Assembly (NCBI GenBank): GCA_046346965.1
Contig: JAXMHB010000004.1
Coordinates: 186,001-250,000, forward strand
Direction: 5' to 3'
DNA length: 64,000 bases
Source of the DNA: JAXMHB01 sp046346965
Lineage (GTDB): Bacteria; Pseudomonadota; Gammaproteobacteria; Xanthomonadales; SZUA-5
Shown here: one piece after another, positions 1 through 8,764 of the stretch
Numbering within the stretch: position 1 is the stretch's first letter
Layout of the letters: the number at the start of each line of letters is the position of its first letter
The notes under the pieces: generated by a model
What the model was told of the DNA's origin: nothing
Databases searched by the model: none
The model's input: only the letters and a program-made list of their open reading frames with translations
Position numbers and translations under genes: made by a program

Positions 1-417
1 GGCGCCACTGCCCTGCCGCAGCATCTGCCGCAGCTGGTACTTCATGCACAGCCAGACACCCTTGACGTTGATGCCCAGCATGCGGTCGAACAGCGCTTCC
101 TCGCCGTCCGCCAACTTGCTGTGCTCTTCCTCGATGCCGGCATTGTTGAAGGCGTAATCCAGTCGGCCGTAGGTGGCGACCGTGGCGACCACCACTGCCT
201 CGACCTCGGCCGCACGGGTGACATCGGCACGTACCCAGACCGCACGGCCGCCGGCGGCCATGATCTCCTCGACCACGCGCTGTCCGGCATCCACCGCGAT
301 ATCCACGACCACCACCGCGGCACCGGCGCGCGCAAAGGCCAGCGCCGTCGCACTGCCGATGCCACCGGCGCCGCCGGTGACCAGCGCCACCTTTCCACGC
401 ATATCCAACTGCGACAT
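1..417 (-). CDS. SDR family oxidoreductase (partial, N-terminal 139 residues)
   Basis: Short-chain dehydrogenase/reductase, an NAD(P)(H)-dependent Rossmann-fold enzyme; the substrate cannot be named. The frame reads MSQLDMRGKVALVTGG, with the cofactor-binding TGGAGGIG motif near residues 14-21, an acidic residue after the second strand (VVVVDI) and the structural NNAG motif near residue 95. The gene runs off the left edge, so the catalytic YxxxK is not visible. The ATG at 415-417 has a GGGAGG Shine-Dalgarno (complement of 427-432) 9 nt upstream. It lies 71 bp downstream of radA on the same strand and could be cotranscribed. Family call is firm; function is open. Confidence 0.9.
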   Translation of the reverse strand, partial: MSQLDMRGKVALVTGGAGGIGSATALAFARAGAAVVVVDIAVDAGQRVVEEIMAAGGRAVWVRADVTRAAEVEAVVVATVATYGRLDYAFNNAGIEEEHSKLADGEEALFDRMLGINVKGVWLCMKYQLRQMLRQGSGA

Positions 418-488
418 CGCTGACCGCCTCCCGTGAGATGGCCGGAGACTAGCAGCCTGTGACCGCATTCTCGCCGGCGGGCCGACCC

Positions 489-1856
489 TCAGCGTCCGGC
501 GACTGCCTCCAGCGCCTCGCCCAGCGTCTGCGCAGCAATCACCTCGAGCTCGCCGTAGGCGCCCTTCTTGGGCTTGTTCGCGGCCGGCACGATGGCCAGC
601 TTGAAACCGTGGGTGGCGGCTTCTTTGAGGCGCTCCTCGCCATTCGGGATGGGACGGATTTCGCCGGACAGGCCAATCTCGCCGAAGGCCAGCGTATGCG
701 TGCCCAGACTGCGATTGCGGAAGCTCGAATGCACCGCCAGCAGCACCGGCAGGTCGGCGGCGGTTTCGCTGACGCGGATGCCGCCGACGATATTGACGAA
801 CACGTCCTGATCGTAAATGGCGACGCCGCCATGCCGGTGCGCCACCGCCAGCAGCAAAGCCAGCCGGTTGGCCTCGTAGCCCACCGCCACGCGGCGCGGA
901 TTGGCCAGCGGACTTTGATCGACCAGCGCTTGCACCTCCACCAGCAGCGGCCGGGTGCCTTCTCGCGTCACCATGACGATGCTGCCGGGCCCGCGTGTGG
1001 GCTGGCCAGAGAGGAAGATCGCCGAGGGATTCGGCACTTCGCGCAGGCCGCGGTCGCCCATCGCAAACACGCCGAGTTCGTTGACCGCGCCGAAGCGGTT
1101 CTTGAGCGCCCGCAGGATGCGGAAGCGACTGCCGGACTCGCCCTCGAAATAGAGCACGGCATCCACCATGTGTTCGAGCACGCGCGGGCCGGCGATGCCG
1201 CCCTCTTTGGTCACGTGGCCGATCAGGAACACGCTGACGCCGCGCTCCTTGGCAAAGCGCACCAGCCGCGCCGCGCACTCGCGCACCTGCGAGACCGAAC
1301 CCGGCGCAGAACTGAGCTCCGCCAGCCACAAGGTCTGGATCGAGTCGATGATCAGGACTTTGGGCTGCTCGGCCTCGGCCACCGCCAGGATGCGCTCCAC
1401 CGAGGTCTCGGCCAGACAGCGCATGCCCTGCGGCGTCACGCTGAGCCGGCGCGCGCGCTGGGCGATCTGCGACAGCGATTCCTCGCCGCTGACGTACAAC
1501 ACCTCGGCCTTGCCGAGCAGGCTGGCGTGCACTTGCAGCAGCAGCGTGGATTTGCCGATGCCGGGGTCACCGCCAATCAACACCACCGAGCCATGCACCA
1601 ATCCGCCACCGAGCACGCGATTGAGCTCGCCGAGGCCGGTATCGAGTCGTTGTTCCTCGCCAGCCGGCACGGCCGCCAGATCGCTGACCTGTGCGCCCGC
1701 CGCGCCTGCATAGCCGCCCCGCCGCGCCCCGGCGGTGGGCGCCAGTTCCTCCACCAGCGTGTTCCAGGCGCCGCAGTCGCCGCACTGTCCGGCCCACTTC
1801 GGGGCGGTGGCGCCGCATTCACTGCAGACGTAGCGCGTCTTCGCCTTGGCGCTCAT
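489..1856 (-). CDS. radA: DNA repair protein RadA (Sms)
   Basis: RecA-related branch-migration ATPase that helps process recombination intermediates in the cytoplasm. The 455-residue protein has all expected parts in order: an N-terminal C4 zinc finger (C11, C14, C25, C28), a Walker A motif GGDPGIGKST near residue 95, the RadA-specific KNRFG motif near residue 250, and a C-terminal Lon-like domain. Length is normal for the family. I start at the MSAKAKTRYVC methionine; an in-frame start five codons upstream would add an unusual MGTQP. It follows the FHA-domain gene by 15 bp, so the two probably form one transcript. Confidence 0.97.
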   Translation of the reverse strand: MSAKAKTRYVCSECGATAPKWAGQCGDCGAWNTLVEELAPTAGARRGGYAGAAGAQVSDLAAVPAGEEQRLDTGLGELNRVLGGGLVHGSVVLIGGDPGIGKSTLLLQVHASLLGKAEVLYVSGEESLSQIAQRARRLSVTPQGMRCLAETSVERILAVAEAEQPKVLIIDSIQTLWLAELSSAPGSVSQVRECAARLVRFAKERGVSVFLIGHVTKEGGIAGPRVLEHMVDAVLYFEGESGSRFRILRALKNRFGAVNELGVFAMGDRGLREVPNPSAIFLSGQPTRGPGSIVMVTREGTRPLLVEVQALVDQSPLANPRRVAVGYEANRLALLLAVAHRHGGVAIYDQDVFVNIVGGIRVSETAADLPVLLAVHSSFRNRSLGTHTLAFGEIGLSGEIRPIPNGEERLKEAATHGFKLAIVPAANKPKKGAYGELEVIAAQTLGEALEAVAGR

Positions 1857-1871
1857 CGGCTGCGTACCCAC

Positions 1872-2369
1872 TCACTTGTCACGCCGGGTGCGCTCCAATT
1901 CGGACAGCAGATTGGCGGCGCCAGGTCCGCGCACGGTTTGATTGCCGGGGTCCGCATTCACCGGCGGAGGCGCCCGCAGGATCTGATCGGTGCGCAAGGA
2001 CTGCGTCACTTCGGCATGCAGATTGGGCTGCGGCTGCTCGATGGTCAGCAGGAACTCCGGGCCGTTGTGGCCGAGCCGTACACGGTCGCCACTGAGTACT
2101 TTCACGGTGCCATGGACGCGCTCACCGTTGCGATAGGTGCCGTTGCTGCTGAGCAGATCGGTCAGCGTGTAATCGCGGCTGCCATCCTCCTGATCCACCC
2201 ATTCGATGACGGCATGGCTGCGCGAGACCATGGTGTCGCGGTCGGCATCCACGCGCACATCGCACTTCGGGTCGCGGCCCAGATACAGTGACGAGAAGCG
2301 CGCCACCGGATAGACCTCGACCTGTGCGGCGCGGGCGCCACTCAGAAACTGCACAATGATGCGGTCCAC
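1872..2369 (-). CDS. FHA domain-containing protein
   Basis: Forkhead-associated domain protein of about 165 residues; FHA domains bind phosphothreonine peptides. The FHA core occupies roughly residues 3-105, with the diagnostic LGRDPKCDV, VSRSHAVI and SSNGTYRNG motifs. The tail is short, polar and ends ELERTRRDK, with no other domain. The GTG at 2367-2369 is preferred because it sits at the start of the FHA fold and has a G-rich Shine-Dalgarno about 12 nt upstream; a GTG at 2417 would add 16 residues without a ribosome site. It stands upstream of radA and divergent from a sigma factor. Its phospho-partner is unknown. Confidence 0.85.
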   Translation of the reverse strand: MDRIIVQFLSGARAAQVEVYPVARFSSLYLGRDPKCDVRVDADRDTMVSRSHAVIEWVDQEDGSRDYTLTDLLSSNGTYRNGERVHGTVKVLSGDRVRLGHNGPEFLLTIEQPQPNLHAEVTQSLRTDQILRAPPPVNADPGNQTVRGPGAANLLSELERTRRDK

Positions 2370-2483
2370 GATCGTCGCTAGCCCCCTTGCCGAGCGCTGA
2401 CAGTATGCGGCAGACACGGTGCCGGAGGCTTGCGCGTGCCATGCGCAAACCCCGAATGGCAGCTGGCGCCGTTAGCCAGCGAC

Positions 2484-3134
2484 ATGGACCTCGCCCTGCC
2501 CGCATGGAATTGCTGGACCACACAGCCCCCGCCGCGCGCCAGCGCCGGCGTGATCGGCTATCGTGCGCCTGACCCGACTGTGCCGGACGCCGTGCTCGAC
2601 GACAGCGACGAGAACCTGATGCTGCGCTATGCCGCAGGCGAGGCACGCGCCTTCGAGCTGCTGTATGCGCGCTTCCGTACCCGGCTGCTGCGTTATCTGA
2701 CGCGCCTGACCGGACAGAGCGCGGTGGCGGAGGAGTTGTTCCAGGAAACCTGGGGGCGGGTGATCGACCACCGCCAGCGCTACACGCCGAGCGCGCGCTT
2801 CGCCGCCTGGCTGTTCCGCATCGCTCACCATCTGGCGATCGATCATCTGCGTCGCCAGCATCCCACCGTCGCCGCCGACGAGGTGCTGTTGCAGTTCCCC
2901 GGACTGCCGGAGGACGATCCGGCGCTGCGGCTGGATCAGGACGAACAGGTGCGGCGCTTGCTGACGCTGGTGGACGCGCTGCCGGTGGAGCAGCGTGCGG
3001 TGCTGCTGCAGCGCGCCGAAGGCGATCTGACGCTGGAGGAGATTGCGCAGAACACCGGTACCGGGCGGGAAACCATCAAGTCGCGGCTGCGCTATGCGCT
3101 GGCCAAACTGCGGGAAGGATTGCGCGGGTCATGA
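2484..3134 (+). CDS. RNA polymerase sigma-70 family (ECF-like) sigma factor
   Basis: Alternative sigma factor that redirects RNA polymerase. Region 2 is seen as the LFQETWGRVIDH and FAAWLFRIAHHLAIDHLRR segments. Region 4 is seen as LPVEQRAVLLQRAEGDLTLEEIAQ followed by the helix-turn-helix GTGRETIKSRLRYALAKLREGL. The start is uncertain: ATG 2484 is listed, but GTG codons at 2550 and 2580 would give the more usual ECF length of about 185-195 residues, and none has a strong ribosome site. Its stop overlaps the next gene by 4 bp (ATGA), the normal arrangement for a sigma factor and its regulator. The regulon cannot be inferred. Confidence 0.9.
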   Translation: MDLALPAWNCWTTQPPPRASAGVIGYRAPDPTVPDAVLDDSDENLMLRYAAGEARAFELLYARFRTRLLRYLTRLTGQSAVAEELFQETWGRVIDHRQRYTPSARFAAWLFRIAHHLAIDHLRRQHPTVAADEVLLQFPGLPEDDPALRLDQDEQVRRLLTLVDALPVEQRAVLLQRAEGDLTLEEIAQNTGTGRETIKSRLRYALAKLREGLRGS

Positions 3135-4162
3135 GCCACGAGTCCCTGGAACAGCAGATCGTGGAGGCACTGCGGCGCGCGCCTGGGCCCGAACCCGGCG
3201 CCGCGCTCGACGCGGCCATCCTGGCGCGGGCGCGCGCGGCGGTCGCGCAGACTCCGAGGCGTCGGCCCGAAACTCGCTGGCTGAGCCTTGCGGCGGGCGT
3301 GCTGGTGATTGTCGGCGGCGGACTGGCGCTGCGCATCTGGCAGCAGGTCGAACGCATGCCGGGCCCGCTGGATGCGCCGCCCTCGGCGATCGCACCGGCG
3401 GCGCCGGACGCGGCGTCGACGAGCAATGCTGCCAAGGCAGATCTGGGTAGCGGCGCGCCCGATACCGCGCTTCGCAAAGAGGAAGCGCCGGCCGTGCTGG
3501 CCGATCGCCTGGGAAAAGATGCGCCAGCCGCCGCGAGCGCGTCAGCCGGCCTGGATGCCAACCTCGGCCAGTTGCGCGCCGACGCCGACGCCGAGGCCCG
3601 CGCCAAGGCGCCCGCGCCGGCGCAAACGGAAACTGCGGAAGCTCTGAAGATCGCGCCGGCAGCCCCGGCCTTGGCGCTGCCGGCGCGCCGTGACCTCGCC
3701 GAGGAGCAGCGCGAGCGCACCGCAAGCGTCGACGATGAGCGCATTTCGCAGAAGCTCGCCGAACCTGCTGGGCCGCCAGCGAGCGCTGCCGATGCCGCAC
3801 CTGCGGTCATGCCAGCCGAGCCACCGGCGGCGCCCAAGCCTCTGGCGGCACCAGCGCCTGCGCCGAGTCCTCCGCCGCCCGCGGAACTCGCGCCCGCGCC
3901 GCCGGCGTCGGCCCCTTTCCCCGGCCTCAGCGGCGCCGCTGCCGAGCGCCAGTCTGCACCGCTCCCGGAAGGCCGGGCGCAGGCGCAGCAGCCGGTACCT
4001 GGCGAAGTCAGTGAACGTTACGCGCGTATTCGCAGCCTGCTCGCCGCACAGCAAACGGCGGTGGCGCTGGATGAACTGCGGGCGCTGCAGCGTGAGTACC
4101 CGGAGTTGCCGCTGCCGCAGGACCTGCAGGCCGCGCTGCAGCAGCTGGAATCCGGCTCGTGA
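3131..4162 (+). CDS. Pro/Ala-rich single-pass membrane protein, possible sigma-factor partner
   Basis: Not assignable to a named family. Residues 1-50 are polar and cytoplasm-like, residues 51-68 form one clear transmembrane helix (LSLAAGVLVIVGGGLAL), and residues 75-290 are low-complexity Ala/Pro/Glu-rich with Lys-poor stretches and a PAPAPSPPPP run. The last 50 residues are ordered and helical (ERYARIRSLLAAQQ through LQQLESGS). It overlaps the upstream sigma gene and the downstream yigZ by 4 bp each. Position and N-in/C-out topology suggest an anti-sigma or sensor role, but the zinc-binding HxxxCxxC motif of common anti-sigma factors is absent. Coding is well supported; function is inference. 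Confidence 0.75.
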   Translation: MSHESLEQQIVEALRRAPGPEPGAALDAAILARARAAVAQTPRRRPETRWLSLAAGVLVIVGGGLALRIWQQVERMPGPLDAPPSAIAPAAPDAASTSNAAKADLGSGAPDTALRKEEAPAVLADRLGKDAPAAASASAGLDANLGQLRADADAEARAKAPAPAQTETAEALKIAPAAPALALPARRDLAEEQRERTASVDDERISQKLAEPAGPPASAADAAPAVMPAEPPAAPKPLAAPAPAPSPPPPAELAPAPPASAPFPGLSGAAAERQSAPLPEGRAQAQQPVPGEVSERYARIRSLLAAQQTAVALDELRALQREYPELPLPQDLQAALQQLESGS

Positions 4163-4746
4163 GTCACACGCTGCTGGCGCCCGCCAGCTTCGAGGAAAGC
4201 ATCCAGAAAAGCCGTTTCCTGGCACGCGCCTGGCCGGTGGAAGCGGTCGAGGACGCGCAATCGCACATCAATGACTGCGCGCGCGAGCTTGCCAGCCATC
4301 ATTGTTGGGCCTGGCGGCTGGGTCAGCAGTACCGCTTTCACGACGCCGACGAACCGGCCGGCACCGCCGGGCGGCCGATCCTGCAAGCCATCGACGGCCA
4401 GGGCTACGACCGCGTCGTCGTGGTGGTTACGCGCTGGTTCGGCGGCATCAAGCTGGGCGCCGGCGGGCTGGTCCGGGCCTATGGCGGATGCGCCGCCGAA
4501 TGCTTGCGGCGCGCCGAGCGCAAGCCATTGATCGTACAGGCTGATTTGCAGGTGTTCGTGCCCTTTGCCTGCGACAGCGCGCTGCGCCAGTTGCTGAGCG
4601 GCCTGCATGGCGCGCTGAGCGCGGAGCACTACGATGCCGAGGGGCTGCATGCCGAGATCCGACTGCCGGCCGTGCATGCCAGCGAGTTTGAACTGCGCCT
4701 GCGCGATCTGAGCCGCGGCAGTGCCAGGGTCACGGCAAGGACTTGA
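4159..4746 (+). CDS. yigZ: YigZ/IMPACT family protein
   Basis: Member of the UPF0029/IMPACT family, related by fold to translation-linked IMPACT proteins; biochemical role in bacteria is unsettled. The 195 residues contain the hallmark segments SRFLARA near the start, DADEPAGTAGRPIL near residue 65 and VVVVTRWFGGIKLGAGGLVRAY near residues 85-107, followed by the C-terminal DUF1949-type alpha/beta domain. Length is normal. ATGA overlap with the preceding membrane-protein gene indicates translational coupling with the sigma-factor operon. Confidence 0.93.
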   Translation: MSHTLLAPASFEESIQKSRFLARAWPVEAVEDAQSHINDCARELASHHCWAWRLGQQYRFHDADEPAGTAGRPILQAIDGQGYDRVVVVVTRWFGGIKLGAGGLVRAYGGCAAECLRRAERKPLIVQADLQVFVPFACDSALRQLLSGLHGALSAEHYDAEGLHAEIRLPAVHASEFELRLRDLSRGSARVTART

Positions 4747-4800
4747 AAGCCCCGCACCCGCGCCCATCTACCACGCCATCGTCACTCCGGCCTCACTCCC

Positions 4801-4977
4801 ATGCGACATTTGCTGCGCCAAGTCGGCATTGCCCTGATCACCGCCCTGACCTTGCTCGGCATCGTCGCCAGTGGCTTGTGGCTGAAAAGCCACCCGGTGT
4901 CCCTGAGCGGCGTGATGCCAGTCGCCACCCTGGTCAGCATCGGCGCGATGGCTTACGGCGCACGCAAGAAGTCCTGA
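4801..4977 (+). CDS. small two-helix membrane protein
   Basis: A 58-codon frame starting MRHLLRQVGIAL and ending YGARKKS. Residues 7-27 and about 37-52 are hydrophobic enough to be two transmembrane helices, with positive charges at both ends suggesting both termini in the cytoplasm. I do not recognise a family. It begins 54 bp after yigZ. Its last 25 bp overlap, tail to tail, the end of the glutaredoxin-like gene on the other strand. Support is the hydrophobic pattern and intact frame only. Confidence 0.5.
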   Translation: MRHLLRQVGIALITALTLLGIVASGLWLKSHPVSLSGVMPVATLVSIGAMAYGARKKS

Positions 4978-5177
4978 AGCCGCGTCAGATCGAAAGGCCA
5001 AGCCAGCTGGCGCCCATCGGGGGCCTGCAACACCGGGATGCGCAAGCCATACTCGACGCCGAGTTCCGCGTCGGCGTCGATATCCACTTCGCACACCGGC
5101 GCCAACCCCGCCTGCTGGATCAGCGACCAGGCCTCGCCGCACAACTCGCACTCGGTGCGGCCGTACAGTAGGAACAT
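4953..5177 (-). CDS. glutaredoxin-like (DUF836-type) thiol protein
   Basis: A 74-residue thioredoxin-fold mini-protein: MFLLYGRTECELCGEA places a CxxC redox pair (C10, C13) after the first strand, and RIPVLQ near residue 46 supplies the cis-proline characteristic of glutaredoxins. Length matches the short DUF836 glutaredoxin-like family. It probably reduces or carries thiols in the cytoplasm; its partner is unknown. The ATG at 5177 is chosen because the fold starts immediately there. It is divergent from the serine dehydratase gene, 67 bp away, and convergent with the small membrane protein. Confidence 0.85.
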   Translation of the reverse strand: MFLLYGRTECELCGEAWSLIQQAGLAPVCEVDIDADAELGVEYGLRIPVLQAPDGRQLAWPFDLTRLQDFLRAP

Positions 5178-5244
5178 ACGCAGGCGTCCCCGCAAGCATT
5201 GGAAGCGCAAGCATAATCGCGCACCCCGACCGGCGGAGCGTGCC

Positions 5245-6624
5245 ATGGCAGTCAGCGTATTCGACCTGTTCAAGATCGGCATCGGCCCCTCGTCCTCGCA
5301 CACGGTGGGCCCGATGCGCGCCGCCTGCCGCTTCGTCGGCCGCCTGGAGGAGCGCGGCGTGCTCGCACGCACCATGCGCCTGCGCGGGGAGTTGTTCGGC
5401 TCGCTGGCCCACACTGGCCGCGGCCACGGCACCGACAAAGCGGTATTCCTCGGCTTTGAGGGCAACGAGCCCGATCGCGTCGATCCGGATCTGATCCCGA
5501 CGACGCTGGCGCGGATCCGCCAGGACAAACAACTGATGGTGCTGGGGCGCCATGGCATCCGCTTCGATGAGAAGACCGATCTGGTCTTCAACAAGCGCCA
5601 GAAGCTGCCCTATCACTCCAACGGCATGCGCTTCACCGCCTTCGATGAGCGTGACGAGGTGCTGTTCACGCGCGACTACTACTCGGTCGGCGGCGGCTTC
5701 GTGGTCAATCACGACGAAGCCGCCGCGGACCGCATCGTGCCGGACGCCACCGCGCTGCCGCATCCCTTCAGCACCGGCGACGAAATGCTGGCGCGCTGCG
5801 CCGAGGCCGGTGCCAGCATTGCCGACATCGTCCGCGAGAACGAGCGCGTCTGGCGCAGCGACGCCGAGATCCGCGAGGGCCTGCTGCGCATCTGGAAAGC
5901 CATGCAGGACTGCGTCAATCGCGGCTTGCGCGAGGACGGCGTGCTGCCGGGCGGGCTCAAGGTCGGGCGCCGGGCGCCCGCGATGCTGCGCGAACTGCTC
6001 GCCAAACCGGAAGCCAGTCTGCGCGATCCGCTGACCATCCTCGACTGGGTCAATCTGTATGCGCTGGCCGTCAACGAGGAAAATGCCGCCGGTGGCCGGG
6101 TAGTAACGGCGCCGACCAATGGCGCTGCCGGCATCGTGCCCGCCGTACTGCACTACTACGCGCGCTTCTGTCCCGGCGCCAACGACGAGGGCGTGCTGAA
6201 CTTCCTGCTGACCGCCGGCGCAATCGGCATTCTCTACAAGGAAAACGCCTCGATCTCGGGCGCCGAAGTAGGCTGCCAGGGCGAGGTCGGCGTCGCCTGT
6301 TCGATGGCGGCCGGCGGACTCACCGCGGCGCTCGGCGGCAGCATCTATCAGGTCGAGAATGCGGCCGAGATCGGCATGGAACACAATCTGGGACTGACCT
6401 GCGATCCGATCGGCGGTCTGGTGCAGATTCCCTGCATCGAGCGCAACGCGATGGGCGCGGTCAAGGCCATCAATGCCTCGCGCATGGCGCTGCGCGGCGA
6501 CGGCAAGCACCGGGTATCGCTGGACAAGGTGATCAAGACCATGCGCGACACCGGCCGCGACATGCAGGACAAGTACAAGGAAACCAGCCGCGGCGGGCTG
6601 GCCGTCAACGTCATCGAGTGCTGA
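5245..6624 (+). CDS. sdaA: L-serine ammonia-lyase (iron-sulfur type)
   Basis: Deaminates L-serine to pyruvate and ammonia with a [4Fe-4S] cluster. The 459 residues cover both domains: an N-terminal beta domain starting SVFDLFKIGIGPSSSHT (the SSSHT substrate loop) and a C-terminal alpha domain with APTNGAAGIVPAVL, the cluster-ligand segments GCQGEVGVACSMAAGG and TCDPIGGLVQIPC, and IERNAMGAVKAINA. Single-chain, normal length. The ATG at 5245 begins the conserved SVFDLFK; an open extension upstream has no family similarity. The next gene follows after 3 bp. Confidence 0.96.
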   Translation: MAVSVFDLFKIGIGPSSSHTVGPMRAACRFVGRLEERGVLARTMRLRGELFGSLAHTGRGHGTDKAVFLGFEGNEPDRVDPDLIPTTLARIRQDKQLMVLGRHGIRFDEKTDLVFNKRQKLPYHSNGMRFTAFDERDEVLFTRDYYSVGGGFVVNHDEAAADRIVPDATALPHPFSTGDEMLARCAEAGASIADIVRENERVWRSDAEIREGLLRIWKAMQDCVNRGLREDGVLPGGLKVGRRAPAMLRELLAKPEASLRDPLTILDWVNLYALAVNEENAAGGRVVTAPTNGAAGIVPAVLHYYARFCPGANDEGVLNFLLTAGAIGILYKENASISGAEVGCQGEVGVACSMAAGGLTAALGGSIYQVENAAEIGMEHNLGLTCDPIGGLVQIPCIERNAMGAVKAINASRMALRGDGKHRVSLDKVIKTMRDTGRDMQDKYKETSRGGLAVNVIEC

Positions 6625-6627
6625 TCC

Positions 6628-7782
6628 ATGCACGCGCTGGCACGCCTGCTGCGGCAAGCCGGTCTGATCGCGCTGATCAGCTTCATGCTGCTGTTGCTGG
6701 TCGATCAGGCATTGCGCCGGCTGCTGCCGGCGCCGGCGGCGTGGGCGCCGCTCGATCCCGCCGCTACGGCTCCTGATCGCGAAAAGGCTGATGCGGTGCG
6801 CGATCAGCCCTGGGTTGCCGAGTACTGGCGCGAGCACGCCGCGTCCAAGGACACCGCGTGGCAAAGCTACGTGTACTGGCGCCGCACGCCCTACGCCGGC
6901 CATCTGATACACATCGACGCGCACGGCTTCCGCGTCACACCGCCGCCGGCCCAGCCGGCGCAGCGCACGCTGTGGCTATTCGGTGGCTCGGTGGTCTGGG
7001 GCACCGGCAACCGCGACCAGGGCACGCTGGCCGCCGCGCTGCAGCAACTGTACGCCGAGCGCGCGCCCGATCTTGGCGTGCGCGTGCTGAACTTCGGCGA
7101 GTCGGGCTACGTCAGTCGCCAAAGTCTGACCGCCTTCCAGCTCGCGCTGGCCTGTCCGGAGCCGCCGGCCGATCTGGCGGTGTTCCTGGATGGCGCCAAC
7201 GACGTCTACTCGGTACTGCAATCGGGTGTGGCCGGCTTGCCGCAGAACGAGGCGAATCGCGTGCTCGAGTTCAACAGCGCGCGCCAGTTGCGCCAGCAGC
7301 TCAAGGCCTGGGCGCTGCGCCTGGAAGGCATCGCCAGGCTGGTCGCGGCGCCGGCGCCAACGCTGGATGCCCCCGCGGTCGCCGCGCTCGCCGATTCCAC
7401 CATCGCCGCCTACCGCAGCGTGGTGCTGCAGGCACGCGCACTGGGGCAGGCTTACGACGTGCCGGTGATCCACCTCTGGCAGCCCACGGTGTTCGATCGC
7501 CCGCGAGCGATCGGCGACGAGGCGCGCATCATCGCCGCCGCGCCGGCCTTGCATGGCGAACTGCAGCGCGCTGCGCGCCGCGCGCTGCACATCGACGGCG
7601 TGATCGATCCGATCGACGCGCTGGCTGTGGACGAGGCGCTGTACTTCGATTTCGTCCACCTGTCCGAGCGCGGCCAGCAGTTGCTCGCCGAGCGACTGTA
7701 CGCGCTCAGCCTGCCGCTGCTGCAGGCCCGCGCTCCGCGCGCACCCGGGGTGGAACGCTGCCGCGATCGTCCGCTAGGCTAG
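6628..7782 (+). CDS. membrane-anchored SGNH-like hydrolase
   Basis: A 384-residue protein with an N-terminal signal anchor (residues 10-30, Leu-rich) and an SGNH-type hydrolase fold outside. Visible blocks are FGGSVVWGTG (block I, with GGS in place of GDS), NFGESGY (block II glycine), LDGANDVY (block III Asn) and a late FDFVHLSERG containing the Asp and His expected of block V. All four catalytic positions (Ser, Gly, Asn, His) are therefore present. Such proteins act as esterases or acyl-transferring enzymes on envelope glycans or lipids; the substrate here is unknown. It starts 3 bp after sdaA. Confidence 0.78.
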   Translation: MHALARLLRQAGLIALISFMLLLLVDQALRRLLPAPAAWAPLDPAATAPDREKADAVRDQPWVAEYWREHAASKDTAWQSYVYWRRTPYAGHLIHIDAHGFRVTPPPAQPAQRTLWLFGGSVVWGTGNRDQGTLAAALQQLYAERAPDLGVRVLNFGESGYVSRQSLTAFQLALACPEPPADLAVFLDGANDVYSVLQSGVAGLPQNEANRVLEFNSARQLRQQLKAWALRLEGIARLVAAPAPTLDAPAVAALADSTIAAYRSVVLQARALGQAYDVPVIHLWQPTVFDRPRAIGDEARIIAAAPALHGELQRAARRALHIDGVIDPIDALAVDEALYFDFVHLSERGQQLLAERLYALSLPLLQARAPRAPGVERCRDRPLG

Positions 7783-7786
7783 GCGC

Positions 7787-8764
7787 ATGCTGCTGCGCCT
7801 ACGCCCATCGCTCCTTTTCGCCGCGCTGATCGCCTTCTGCGCCGGCGACGCTGACGCCAAGCGCATCTATTCCTATCGCGATGCCAACGGCGTCGAGCAT
7901 TACACCGACCGACCGCCGCAGGACGCCGCCACGCCGGTGCAGGAGCAACTGGTCGAGGTTGATCCGAAGCAACTCGTCTATCTGCGCGAGGAAGGCCCCA
8001 AGAACGATCGGCGCTACACGCTGTGGAACGGCTACGGCGGGCCGATCGAGGTGCTGATGAGCTTCTCGCAGGCCTACAACGTCGTCAGCGAGCCCGAGTT
8101 GCCCAGCAGCGTCGTCATTCCCGGACAGCGTGACTCGCTGGTGCTGATGGTGCAGCCCTTCGACGAGCATCAGGCATGGTCCTACCAGTGGAAGTACCAG
8201 TATCTGCCGGGCGATCCCAAAGCCCAGCCGGATCCACAGGCGGTGTATCAGTTGCCCTACGACGAGCATCTGCGTCTGGCGATCCACCAAGGCTTCGGCG
8301 GCGCCTACAGCCACAAGGATGCGCACAGCTACCACGCGGTGGATTTCAGCATGCCGGAAGGCACGCCGGTTCTGGCCGCACGCGCCGGGGTGGTGATGTC
8401 GGTAGAGAGTGATTTTTACAAGGCCGGCACCGATATCTCGCGCTACGGCGACCGCGCCAATCACATCCGCATCCTGCATGCGGACGGCACCATGGGTGTG
8501 TACGCCCATTTGGCGCTGGAAAGCGTGCTGGTCAGCATCGGCGATCGCGTGCGCGCGGGCGAGCATATCGCCGACAGCGGCAACACCGGATTTTCCACCG
8601 GGCCGCATCTGCATTTTGTGGTCCAGCGCAATACCGGCGGCGCACTGGTCTCAGTGCCCTTCCAATTCACCGTACACGGCGAAAAAGTGACGCCCACGCT
8701 GGGCGCGGTCCTCGGCGGACCGGTGCCCGCCGAGACGACTGAATTGCCCGCTGCGGGGCAGTGA
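7787..8764 (+). CDS. M23 family metallopeptidase with DUF4124 domain
   Basis: Secreted zinc endopeptidase of the LytM/M23 type, probably cutting peptidoglycan cross-links. The 325 residues begin with a signal peptide (cleavage near ADA, residue 24). A DUF4124 segment follows (KRIYSYRDANGVEHYTDRPP), then a beta-rich middle, and the peptidase domain from about residue 165. The zinc ligands are HAVDF (H..D near residue 184) and HLHF near residue 273. A GGAYSHKDAHSYH stretch precedes the active site. All metal ligands are intact, so it should be active. It lies 4 bp after the SGNH-like gene, suggesting a shared envelope role. Confidence 0.92.
   Translation: MLLRLRPSLLFAALIAFCAGDADAKRIYSYRDANGVEHYTDRPPQDAATPVQEQLVEVDPKQLVYLREEGPKNDRRYTLWNGYGGPIEVLMSFSQAYNVVSEPELPSSVVIPGQRDSLVLMVQPFDEHQAWSYQWKYQYLPGDPKAQPDPQAVYQLPYDEHLRLAIHQGFGGAYSHKDAHSYHAVDFSMPEGTPVLAARAGVVMSVESDFYKAGTDISRYGDRANHIRILHADGTMGVYAHLALESVLVSIGDRVRAGEHIADSGNTGFSTGPHLHFVVQRNTGGALVSVPFQFTVHGEKVTPTLGAVLGGPVPAETTELPAAGQ

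Noticed and set aside
459..2291. 610-codon open frame on the plus strand across radA and the FHA gene
   Set aside because: It is antisense to two genes with clear domain motifs, lacks any family signature, and long antisense frames are expected at this GC content.
4768..6924. 718-codon open frame antisense to sdaA
   Set aside because: Sense strand is an intact L-serine dehydratase; the antisense product is low complexity.
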